Of a stretch of DNA of 43,353 bases, positions 24,836 through 31,933 are shown one piece after another. Position 1 is the first letter of the stretch. Every line of letters starts with the position of its first letter. Under the pieces are notes generated by a model. The model searched no databases. It was not told the DNA's origin and saw only the letters and a list, made by a program, of their open reading frames with translations. The stretch is from assembly GCA_021798915.1 (NCBI GenBank), contig JAJZBM010000024.1:1-43353 (forward strand), given 5' to 3'. Source of the stretch: Pseudomonadota bacterium (GTDB lineage Bacteria > Pseudomonadota > Alphaproteobacteria > Acetobacterales > Acetobacteraceae). Both the position numbers and the translations under genes were made by a program.

Positions 24836-25723
24836 ATGTTCAGCATTTTCGGTGTCCCCGCTCCCCTATTGTTCGGCCAGCTCCTGCTCGGCCTGATCAA
24901 TGGTGGATTCTACGCGATGCTTTCGCTCGGCCTCGCGGTGATCTTCGGCATGCTGAACATCATCAATTTCGCCCATGGCGCGATGTTCATGATGGGCGCC
25001 TTCGTTGCCTGGATGCTGCTCAACTATCTCGGCATCAACTACTGGTTCGCGCTGCCGCTCGCGCCGCTCATCGTCGGCGTCTTCGGCTTCGTTCTGGAAA
25101 AGACCATCATCAGCCGGCTCTATAAACTCGACCATCTCTACGGGCTCCTGCTCACCTTCGGCCTCGCCTTGGTTCTCGAAGGCTTGTTCCGTAACGGCTA
25201 TGGCAGCTCAGGTATGCCCTATCAGATCCCGGCGCTGCTCGGCGGCGCGGTCAATCTCGGCTTCATGTTCCTGCCGATCTATCGCGGGTGGGTGATTGTC
25301 GTAGCGCTGGTCGTGTGCATCGCGACCTGGATGCTGATCGAGAAGACCAAGCTCGGCTCGCTGCTGCGCGCCGCGACCGAAAATCCGGCGCTGGTACAGG
25401 CATTCGGGGTCAACGTGCCGCGACTGGTGACGCTGACCTTCGCCGGTGGCGTGGCGCTTGCGGCTTTTGCCGGGGTGCTGGCGGCGCCGATCTATTCGGT
25501 CAATCCCAATATGGGCTCGAATTTCATCAACACCGTCTTCGCGGTGGTGGTGATCGGCGGCATGGGCTCGATTTTTGGTGCCATCGTCTCAGGGTTTGGC
25601 CTCGGCGTGATCGAGGGGCTGACCAAGGTGTTCTACCCGCAGGCCTCCGATACGGTGATTTTCGTCGTGATGGTGCTCGTCCTGCTCACGCGGCCTGCGG
25701 GCCTATTCGGAAAGGCCGCCTGA
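24836..25723 (+). CDS. livH: LIV-type ABC importer permease (LivH-like)
   Basis: This 295-residue inner-membrane protein has about eight hydrophobic helices. The LivH hallmarks are GLINGGFYAMLSLGLAVIFGMLNI near the N-terminus, RAATENPALVQAFGVNV (the cytosolic loop contacting the ATPase) and FAVVVIGGMGSIFGAIVSGF. It forms the translocation path with LivM. The stop at 25723 is one base from the next ATG. Confidence 0.93.
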   Translation: MFSIFGVPAPLLFGQLLLGLINGGFYAMLSLGLAVIFGMLNIINFAHGAMFMMGAFVAWMLLNYLGINYWFALPLAPLIVGVFGFVLEKTIISRLYKLDHLYGLLLTFGLALVLEGLFRNGYGSSGMPYQIPALLGGAVNLGFMFLPIYRGWVIVVALVVCIATWMLIEKTKLGSLLRAATENPALVQAFGVNVPRLVTLTFAGGVALAAFAGVLAAPIYSVNPNMGSNFINTVFAVVVIGGMGSIFGAIVSGFGLGVIEGLTKVFYPQASDTVIFVVMVLVLLTRPAGLFGKAA

Positions 25724-25724
25724 G

Positions 25725-26657
25725 ATGCGTGGGCAGAGAAATACCCAGATCATCGCCTTTCTCATCTTGATCGCGCTGGTCATCGCCGCGCCGGGCATGC
25801 TCTATCCGGTATTCGTGATGAAGGTGTTGTGCTTTGCACTCTTTGCGTGCGCCTTCAATCTCCTGATCGGCTATGTCGGCCTGTTGTCGTTCGGGCATGC
25901 GGCGTTTTTCGGCCTCGGCGCCTATGTCACCGCCTGGACGGCAAAGAATTGGGGCCTGACGCCGGAAGTTGCGATCCTGCTCGGCGGCGTCAGCGGGGCG
26001 GCGCTCGGCACCGTGTTCGGCGGGCTCGCCATTCGCCGCCACGGTCTCTATTTCGCCATGATCACCCTCGCGCTCGCACAGATGGTATATTTTTTCTGCG
26101 TCGAAGCGCCGTTCACCGGCGGCGAGGATGGGATCCAGCAAGTGCCGCGTGGGAAATTATTCGGCGTCTTCTCGCTCGCGAACGACATGTCGATCTATTG
26201 GCTGGTCGCGGCGATCTTCCTCATCGGTTTCTTCCTGCTCAACCGTGCCGTCCATTCGCCATTCGGCCAGGTGCTGAAAGCGATCCGCGAGAACGAGCCG
26301 CGTGCGACCTCGCTCGGCTATCGTATCGATAGCTACAAGCTGATCGCCTTCATCCTCTCGACCTTCATCGCCGGGATCGCCGGCGGCACCAAGTCGCTGG
26401 TCTTCGGCATCGCGACCTTGACCGATGTCCACTGGTCGATGTCCGGCGAGGTCGTGCTGATGACGCTGCTCGGCGGCCTCGGCACCGTTTTCGGCCCGGT
26501 GATGGGCGCGCTGGTGGTGACGGCGATGGAAAACTATCTCGCCCCGTTCGGCGCGTGGGTTACGGTCACGCAAGGCCTGATCTTCATCGCCTGCGTGCTC
26601 GCCTTCCGCCGCGGCATCATCGGCGAAATCGGCGCCAGGCTGAAGCTCGCGTTATAA
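25725..26657 (+). CDS. livM: LIV-type ABC importer permease (LivM-like)
   Basis: This 310-residue second permease has LLIGYVGLLSFGHAAFFGLGAYVTAW, a hallmark of LivM, the loop LKAIRENEPRATSLGYRI that contacts the ATPases, and SGEVVLMTLLGGLGTVFGPVMGA near the end. It completes the importer (two ATPases, two binding proteins, two permeases). It converges on the decarboxylase beta gene with a 36-nt gap in which no strong terminator is seen. Confidence 0.93.
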   Translation: MRGQRNTQIIAFLILIALVIAAPGMLYPVFVMKVLCFALFACAFNLLIGYVGLLSFGHAAFFGLGAYVTAWTAKNWGLTPEVAILLGGVSGAALGTVFGGLAIRRHGLYFAMITLALAQMVYFFCVEAPFTGGEDGIQQVPRGKLFGVFSLANDMSIYWLVAAIFLIGFFLLNRAVHSPFGQVLKAIRENEPRATSLGYRIDSYKLIAFILSTFIAGIAGGTKSLVFGIATLTDVHWSMSGEVVLMTLLGGLGTVFGPVMGALVVTAMENYLAPFGAWVTVTQGLIFIACVLAFRRGIIGEIGARLKLAL

Positions 26658-26693
26658 TGCAGGCGCAGAACGGCCTTTCCGGACTTTCTTGCG

Positions 26694-27272
26694 TCACGGC
26701 TCGGCGCTGCCGAGTTTCGCGCGAAACCGCTGAGTGAGGAACGCGCCGTCACGGGGCGGCAGAACGCGCGGCTTCTCACCTGGTGCGATGCGGATCACGG
26801 CGAAAATCGGCCCGGCACGATCGAGCGCGCGGGCGAGCTGATCGAGCCCGGCGGCATCGACGATGGTGCGCGTGTCCTCCCAGCCGCAGCCTTTGGCAAT
26901 GGCGGCGAGATCGACGCGGTGCGCGGTATGGCTCGGCTGGCCGCCGGTTTCGCCGTAGCTCCAATTGTCGAGCACGACGATCGCGAGATTGCGGGCGCCG
27001 GCAACCGCAATCGTCGCCAGGGCGCCGAGGCCCATCAGCATTTCGCCATCACCGGTGACCACCATGATGCGCCGTTCCGGCTGGGCGAGGGCAAGGCCGA
27101 GACCGACCATCGCCGTCCCGCCCATCGCCCCCCAGAGATAGAAATTCTCGGCGCGATCGCCACACGCCGCGACATCGTAGGACGCCGAGCCAAGCCCGGT
27201 GACGACGAGAAAGTCGCGGCGCCCGGCGAGCAGGGCGGCGACGGCTTCGCGCCGGTCGAGACCCGCGCTCAT
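26694..27272 (-). CDS. Thiamine-diphosphate decarboxylase, beta (cofactor-binding) subunit; ComE-like
   Basis: This 192-residue protein corresponds to the C-terminal half of a thiamine-diphosphate decarboxylase. The cofactor/magnesium motif runs from TGDGEMLMGLGALATI to VVLDNWSYGETGG (GDG with about 26 residues then the DN pair). FYLWGAMGGTAMVGLGLALA packs around the cofactor. Split enzymes of this kind include sulfopyruvate decarboxylase (ComDE) and phosphonopyruvate decarboxylases. The alpha gene overlaps its start by 4 nt, so the two subunits are co-translated. Which 2-oxo acid it decarboxylates cannot be read from sequence. It may release an aldehyde from a product of the neighbouring pathway. 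Confidence 0.87.
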   Translation of the reverse strand: MSAGLDRREAVAALLAGRRDFLVVTGLGSASYDVAACGDRAENFYLWGAMGGTAMVGLGLALAQPERRIMVVTGDGEMLMGLGALATIAVAGARNLAIVVLDNWSYGETGGQPSHTAHRVDLAAIAKGCGWEDTRTIVDAAGLDQLARALDRAGPIFAVIRIAPGEKPRVLPPRDGAFLTQRFRAKLGSAEP

Positions 27273-27802
27273 GGCGCAGCTCCCTGGGTGACGAATTGCT
27301 TGGCACCGATCAGACGCTGGGAGAGCAGAACGGCGACGCTGACCCGGCTGTCATAGGCGAGGGCGGCGGCCGCGGCGACCATCGGCGCGACCTCCCCGGC
27401 CGTGCTCGCGCGATGGACGATGACGTCGGCGGCGCGCAGCACCGCTTCGGTTGCCTGACCCATCGGCACCTGCCAGGGATTGAACTCCCCCCATTCGCCG
27501 CGCATCGTCACCAGCATCAGGAGCGGCGCGCGGCAATTCGCCGGCAAGGACAGCATGTTGATGCAGTTGCCCACCCCCGAGGATTGCATCAGAAGTGCCG
27601 CGCGAACACCGCCGAGCCAGGCGCCGGTAGCAAGCGCGATCCCCTCCTCCTCTGTCGTCAAAACGACGGCTTGCAGCGACGGATCCTGATGGGCGCGGGT
27701 GATCAGCCGGGCATGGCCGGCATCCGGCACATAGGCGATCTGGCGCACGCCGGCGCGCTTCAGGACATCGAAAATCTGATCCGGCCAATCTGGCGTGTTC
27801 AT
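27269..27802 (-). CDS. Thiamine-diphosphate decarboxylase, alpha subunit; ComD-like
   Basis: This 177-residue protein matches the N-terminal (pyrimidine-binding) half of the enzyme. It has IFDVLKRAGVRQIAYVPDAGH at the start and the conserved glutamate that activates the cofactor in LTTEEEGIALATGAWLGG, followed by LLMQSSGVGNCINMLS. The ATG at 27802 is chosen because similarity starts there; the frame is open from 27856. Together with the overlapping beta gene it makes a complete decarboxylase of ComD/ComE type. It is transcribed away from the acyl-CoA dehydrogenase gene across the full hairpin repeat. Confidence 0.87.
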   Translation of the reverse strand: MNTPDWPDQIFDVLKRAGVRQIAYVPDAGHARLITRAHQDPSLQAVVLTTEEEGIALATGAWLGGVRAALLMQSSGVGNCINMLSLPANCRAPLLMLVTMRGEWGEFNPWQVPMGQATEAVLRAADVIVHRASTAGEVAPMVAAAAALAYDSRVSVAVLLSQRLIGAKQFVTQGAAP

Positions 27803-27895
27803 GGCGTGGCGCCTCCCCGATCGGGCAAGTTTGCCCCCGCTGCCGGAACGCGGCAAGCTTGCGGCTTCGCGGTTGGCGGCATAAAAAGAAGAGAT

Positions 27896-28011
27896 GTTCT
27901 TTTTTGAAAAAAAGAACCAAAAAAACTTTGTCTTGTTGCCGAAAGCGCAATGCCGCAGGCATTGCGCCAGAGATAAAAGTCTTTTTGCTTCTTTTTCTTC
28001 AGAAAAAGAAG
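27896..28011 (+). repeat. Composite three-hairpin intergenic repeat, copy 2 (full)
   Basis: Same order as copy 1. Hairpin 1: GTTCTTTTTT (27896-27905) with AAAAAAGAAC (27908-27917). Hairpin 2: GCGCAATGCC (27945-27954), loop GCA, GGCATTGCGC (27958-27967). Hairpin 3: CTTCTTTTTC (27988-27997), loop TTCA, GAAAAAGAAG (28002-28011). Hairpin 3 is identical to copy 1, while hairpin 2 differs by two compensatory base-pair changes and in its loop. This copy lies between divergent genes, so it is not simply a shared 3'-end terminator. Confidence 0.9.
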
Positions 28012-28067
28012 ATTCTTTGTTATGATTGCTGGCCTTTGTTGATTGTTGTTAGAACCGGGAAAACGTC

Positions 28068-29234
28068 ATGATGCCGAGCGACGCCGCCTTGCCGCACGCC
28101 GAAATTCGCGAAGAAGTGAAAAAACTCTGCGCCCGCTTCCCCGGCGAATACTGGCGCAAGCTCGACGCCGCGCGCGCCTATCCGAGCGAGTTCGTCGCCG
28201 CGCTCACCGAGGCCGGCTATCTTTCGGTGCTGATCCCGGAGGAATATGGCGGCGCCGGGCTCGGGCTTGGCGCCGCCTCGGCGATTCTCGAAACCATCCA
28301 TGCCGAGGGCGGCAATGGTGCCGCCTGCCACGCCCAGATGTACACCATGGGCACCGTGCTTCGCCACGGAACCGAGGCGCAGAAGCGCCGCTATCTGCCC
28401 GAGATCGCGGCGGGGCGGCTCCGTTTGCAGGCCTTTGGCGTGACCGAGCCGACCAGCGGCACCGATACCGGCGCCCTCCGCACCACGGCGCGGCGCGAGG
28501 GCGAGCGCTATATCGTCAACGGCCAGAAGGTCTGGACCAGCCGCGCCGAGCATTCCGACCTCATGCTGCTCCTGGCGCGAACCGAAAAGCGCGAGGCGGG
28601 CCGGCGGAAAACCGACGGGCTTTCGGTGTTTCTCGTCGATATGCGCGAAGTGCTCGGCCGCGGCCTCACCATCCGCCCGATCCGCACCATGATGAACCAT
28701 AATTCCTGCGAGGTGTTTTTCGACAACATGGCGATCCCCGCCGACAGCCTGATCGGCGAGGCGGGCAAGGGGTTCCGCTATATTCTCGACGGCATGAATG
28801 CCGAGCGGCTGCTGATCGCCTCCGAGAGCATCGGCGATGCCAAATGGTTCACCGCGCGCTCGGTCGCCTATGCCAGCGAGCGGCGGGTGTTCGACCGCCC
28901 GATCGGGCAGAACCAGGGCGTGCAGTTCCCGATCGCGCGCGCCTATGCGCAATGGCGCGCCGCCGAGTTGATGGTGCGGCTGGGATGCGAGAAATTCGAG
29001 GCTGGGCTTCCCTGTGGCGAGGAGGCGAACATGGCGAAACTGCTCGCCGCCGATGCCGCCTGGGCCGCCGCCGAAACCTGCGTCCAGACCCATGGCGGCT
29101 TCGGGTTCGCCGAGGAATACGATATCGAGCGCAAATTCCGTGAGACGCGCCTCTATCAGGTGGCGCCGATCTCGACCAATCTCATTCTGTCCTACCTCGC
29201 CGAGCATGTGCTCGGCCTGCCGCGCAGCTATTGA
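28068..29234 (+). CDS. Acyl-CoA dehydrogenase family flavoprotein
   Basis: FAD-dependent enzymes of this family introduce a 2,3-double bond into acyl-CoA esters. The 388-residue protein has the FAD/substrate segment FGVTEPTSGTDTGAL, the middle beta domain (VNGQKVWTSRAEHSD), the C-terminal helical domain with QTHGGFGFAEEYDIERKFRETR, and normal length. The usual catalytic glutamate of the Y-x-I-Y-E-G-T motif is missing: that position reads LYQVAPISTN at 363-371. Glu246 (GMNAERLL) sits where isovaleryl-CoA dehydrogenase carries its base, so activity may rely on that residue. The stop is 13 nt before the CoA-transferase gene. A second ATG immediately follows the first. Confidence 0.9.
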   Translation: MMPSDAALPHAEIREEVKKLCARFPGEYWRKLDAARAYPSEFVAALTEAGYLSVLIPEEYGGAGLGLGAASAILETIHAEGGNGAACHAQMYTMGTVLRHGTEAQKRRYLPEIAAGRLRLQAFGVTEPTSGTDTGALRTTARREGERYIVNGQKVWTSRAEHSDLMLLLARTEKREAGRRKTDGLSVFLVDMREVLGRGLTIRPIRTMMNHNSCEVFFDNMAIPADSLIGEAGKGFRYILDGMNAERLLIASESIGDAKWFTARSVAYASERRVFDRPIGQNQGVQFPIARAYAQWRAAELMVRLGCEKFEAGLPCGEEANMAKLLAADAAWAAAETCVQTHGGFGFAEEYDIERKFRETRLYQVAPISTNLILSYLAEHVLGLPRSY

Positions 29235-29247
29235 GCGGGAGACGATC

Positions 29248-30381
29248 ATGGGAAAGCCGCTCACCGGTCTCCTCGTGCTCTCGCTCGAACAAGCCGTCGC
29301 CGCGCCTTATTGCGCCTCGCGCCTGGCCGATGCCGGGGCGCGGGTGATCAAGGTCGAACGCCCGGAGGGGGATTTCGCGCGCGGCTATGACGCGGTCGCG
29401 AACGGCCAGTCGAGCTATTTCGTCTGGCTCAATCGCGGCAAGGAGAGCCTGGTCGCCGATCTCAAGAACCCGGAGGACGCGGCGCTGCTGCAGCGTATCC
29501 TGGCGCGGGCCGATGTCTTCATCCAGAATCTCGCGCCGGGCGCGGCGGCGCGGGCGGGATTCGGCGCGGCCGAACTGCGCCGCCGCCATCCGCGCCTGAT
29601 CACCGTCGATATTTCCGGCTACGGCGAAAGCGGCGATTATGCGTCGATGAAGGCCTATGATCTCCTGGTGCAGGCGGAATCGGGGCTTGCAATGATCACC
29701 GGCCATCCCGCCGGGCCGGGCCGGGTCGGGGTTTCGGCCTGCGATATCGCCTGCGGCATGGCCGCCCACGCCGCCGTGCTGGAAGCGCTGATCGAGCGCG
29801 GGATCACGGGCGCGGGCAAAGGTATCGCCGTCAGCCTGTTCGACGGCATGGCGGATTGGATGAACGTGCCGCTGATGTTTTACGAGGGCACCGGCAAAAC
29901 GCCGCCGCGCCTGGGCCTCGCCCACCCCTCGATCTGCCCTTATGGCGCATTCGCGACGCGCGATCAGGCGCTGATCCTGATCGCGATCCAGAACGAGCGC
30001 GAATGGGCCAATTTCTGCCGCGATTTCCTGCGTGAGCCGGATCTGCCAAAGCAACCCGGGTTCGAGACCAACACCATCCGGGTGAGCGAGCGGGAAAGGG
30101 TGGACGGCCATATCGCCGCCGTTTTCGCAACCCTCTCGCGCGAGGCGGCGGCGGCGCGGCTGCGGGCCGCCAATATCGCCTTCGGTTTCGTCAATGATTG
30201 CGCCGGGTTGCAGGCGCATCCCGCCTTGCGCCGCGTCACGGTTGCAACCCCGAACGGCGATGTGGCGCTCGCGGCGCCGCCGGCGCTCTTCAGCGACGGG
30301 CCGCGCGCGCTCGGCCCGGTCCCGGCGCTCGGGGCGCATTCGGCGGCGATCCAGGCGGAATTCGGCATCCCCCGGGGGTGA
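29248..30381 (+). CDS. Class III (CaiB/BaiF-type) CoA-transferase
   Basis: These enzymes move CoA between acids through an aspartyl anhydride. The 377-residue protein has the family start LTGLLVLSLEQAVAAPYCASRLADAGA, the KVERPEGDF segment, and the catalytic aspartate at Asp138 in KAYDLLVQAESGL. The rest of the fold (VSLFDGMADWM, RLGLAHPSICPYGAF) is intact. GGGAG lies just upstream of the ATG. It is coupled with the acyl-CoA dehydrogenase gene and is the only enzyme here that could activate an imported acid. Donor and acceptor acids are unknown. The frame is also open further upstream inside the dehydrogenase gene, which is rejected. Confidence 0.9.
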   Translation: MGKPLTGLLVLSLEQAVAAPYCASRLADAGARVIKVERPEGDFARGYDAVANGQSSYFVWLNRGKESLVADLKNPEDAALLQRILARADVFIQNLAPGAAARAGFGAAELRRRHPRLITVDISGYGESGDYASMKAYDLLVQAESGLAMITGHPAGPGRVGVSACDIACGMAAHAAVLEALIERGITGAGKGIAVSLFDGMADWMNVPLMFYEGTGKTPPRLGLAHPSICPYGAFATRDQALILIAIQNEREWANFCRDFLREPDLPKQPGFETNTIRVSERERVDGHIAAVFATLSREAAAARLRAANIAFGFVNDCAGLQAHPALRRVTVATPNGDVALAAPPALFSDGPRALGPVPALGAHSAAIQAEFGIPRG

Positions 30382-30444
30382 TGGGCGGGCGCGGCCAGCG
30401 GGAAGATTTTTCCGAGATCCGATTTTTTCTATTCTGGAGGAAAC

Positions 30445-31143
30445 ATGACCCATAGCGATCCGGCGCTCGTCGAGACCATGCCCCCGTCCGCCGGCCCCGC
30501 CGATCTCGCGCCCGGCCGCTTCGTCGATAGCGACCACCCGGCGATCATCGCCTATGCCCGCGCCCATGCCGGCACCGGAGAGGCGCGGGATCAGGCGGTT
30601 TCCCTTTATTACGCGGTGCGCGACGAAATCCGTTATGATCCCTATCGCGTCGATCTCGGCGAGGCAGGGCTGAAGGCCAGCCGCTGCCTCGCCCTCGGCT
30701 ATGGGTTCTGCATCACCAAGGCGGCGCTGCTCGCGGCGGTTCTGCGCGCCGCCGGCATTCCGGCACGGCTCGGCTTTGCGGACGTCAAAAACCATCTCAC
30801 CAGCGCGCGGCTGCGGGCGACGATGCGGAGCGATATTTTCGTCTTTCACGGCTATACCGAGATGTTCCTCGATAGGCGCTGGGTGAAGGCAACACCGGCC
30901 TTCAACCGCTCGCTCTGCGACAAGGCCGGGATCCTGCCACTCGAGTTCGACGGGCGGGCGGATTCGGTGTTTCACCCCTTCGATGCCAGCGGCCGCCGCC
31001 ACATGGAATATGTCCGCGCCCGCGGCGTGTTCACCGACGTGCCACGCGCCGAAATCCTCGCCGCCTTCGCCGAGGCCTATCCGGCAAGCGCGGTCTGGAA
31101 CCAGACGGGCGGCGATTTCGAGACCGAAGCGAGCGCCGGCTGA
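30445..31143 (+). CDS. Transglutaminase-like (papain-fold) protein
   Basis: This 232-residue protein has a transglutaminase core: Cys89 in GYGFCITKAALLAAVLRAAG, and His135 in VFHGYTEMFLDRRWVKATP. The third triad position is normally Asp in a W-V-x-x-D-P pattern but reads Thr150 here, a feature of a bacterial subgroup with this layout. No signal peptide or membrane segment is seen, so a cytosolic location is likely. CTGGAGGAAAC gives a strong ribosome-binding site and the gene follows the CoA-transferase by 63 nt. Members of this subgroup occur next to acyl-CoA enzymes, but their reaction is not known to me. Confidence 0.8.
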   Translation: MTHSDPALVETMPPSAGPADLAPGRFVDSDHPAIIAYARAHAGTGEARDQAVSLYYAVRDEIRYDPYRVDLGEAGLKASRCLALGYGFCITKAALLAAVLRAAGIPARLGFADVKNHLTSARLRATMRSDIFVFHGYTEMFLDRRWVKATPAFNRSLCDKAGILPLEFDGRADSVFHPFDASGRRHMEYVRARGVFTDVPRAEILAAFAEAYPASAVWNQTGGDFETEASAG

Positions 31144-31236
31144 CGCTCGCTCGCGTGATAAATTTTTGTTGATTATTGCTAATTAATTCTTTAATGAAAT
31201 TATGTCGTGAAAGATTTGATCGAAGGGCTTTCCGCC
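31144..31236 (+). promoter_or_regulatory. AT-rich upstream region of the PEP-CTERM gene
   Basis: Positions about 31155-31205 contain AATTTTTGTTG and TAATTAATTC, far more AT-rich than the neighbours. This suits a promoter or a site for a nucleoid protein. No exact -35/-10 pair can be fixed by eye. Confidence 0.35.
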
Positions 31237-31923
31237 ATGCTCCGGCCCCGGTTTTTCCTGTTCGGCGCCAGTCTCGTTCTGGGATCCTTATCGGCGGTCT
31301 CATCCGCCTCGGCGGCGCTGTTGCATTATTATAGCTTCGATAATTCCACGGCCGACAGCGTCGGCGGCCTGAACGCGACCCTCGTCGGGGGTGCCACGGT
31401 CAGCGGTGGCAACCTCGCCCTGAACGGCTCTTCGGCCTACGCCCAGATTTCCGGCTTCGCCATCCCGAGTACCGATTTCACCATCACCTTCGATGCCACC
31501 ATCGCCGCCTATGGTGGCGGCACGGTCGAGATGATCTCGCAGGGCTATTCCGGCGGCCCGGGATTTTATATCGGCCTTTCCAGCGGTGAGTTCCGGCTCG
31601 GCGACAGTCTTGCCGGGATCCCCGTCCCGACCCCGAGCCTCAATGTCGCGCATGCCTACGAACTCATCAGCGACGCCGCCGGCACCCAGTTCTTCATCGA
31701 CGGCACCGAGGTTTACACCTCCGCAACCGAAGTCACCGCGCCGCAGAGCGGCACCGAGACGCGGGTCGGCACCCAGTTCAGCACCTATGCGGAGTATTTC
31801 GACGGCACGATCTCCAATCTCGCCATCTATTCCGGCCAGCCGGCAGTGCCGGAGCCCGCTTCCTGGAGCCTACTCGGCGGCGGCCTCGCCGCCTTGGCGC
31901 TGCTCCGCCGCCGCGTCACGTAA
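31237..31923 (+). CDS. PEP-CTERM protein with LamG/concanavalin-like domain
   Basis: This 228-residue exported protein has a signal peptide at residues 1-26 (cleavage near ASA-AL). A single LamG-type jellyroll follows (LLHYYSFDNSTADSVGGLNATL through FDGTISNLAIYSG), then a C-terminal sorting signal: VPEPASWSLLGGGLAALALL then Arg-Arg-Arg. The PEP motif, hydrophobic helix and basic tail are the recognition tag of exosortase, which processes such proteins for surface or exopolysaccharide attachment. No exosortase or glycosylation locus is in the window. The ATG at 31237 is preferred over the GTG at 31207 because GAAGGG lies nine bases ahead. The upstream 93 nt are strongly AT-rich and may hold its promoter. 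Confidence 0.87.
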   Translation: MLRPRFFLFGASLVLGSLSAVSSASAALLHYYSFDNSTADSVGGLNATLVGGATVSGGNLALNGSSAYAQISGFAIPSTDFTITFDATIAAYGGGTVEMISQGYSGGPGFYIGLSSGEFRLGDSLAGIPVPTPSLNVAHAYELISDAAGTQFFIDGTEVYTSATEVTAPQSGTETRVGTQFSTYAEYFDGTISNLAIYSGQPAVPEPASWSLLGGGLAALALLRRRVT

Positions 31924-31933
31924 GACCGGGGTT

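Noticed and set aside
29182-31002. 606-codon minus-strand open frame opposite the CoA-transferase and transglutaminase genes
   Set aside because: Shadow of two supported genes, with no recognisable fold.
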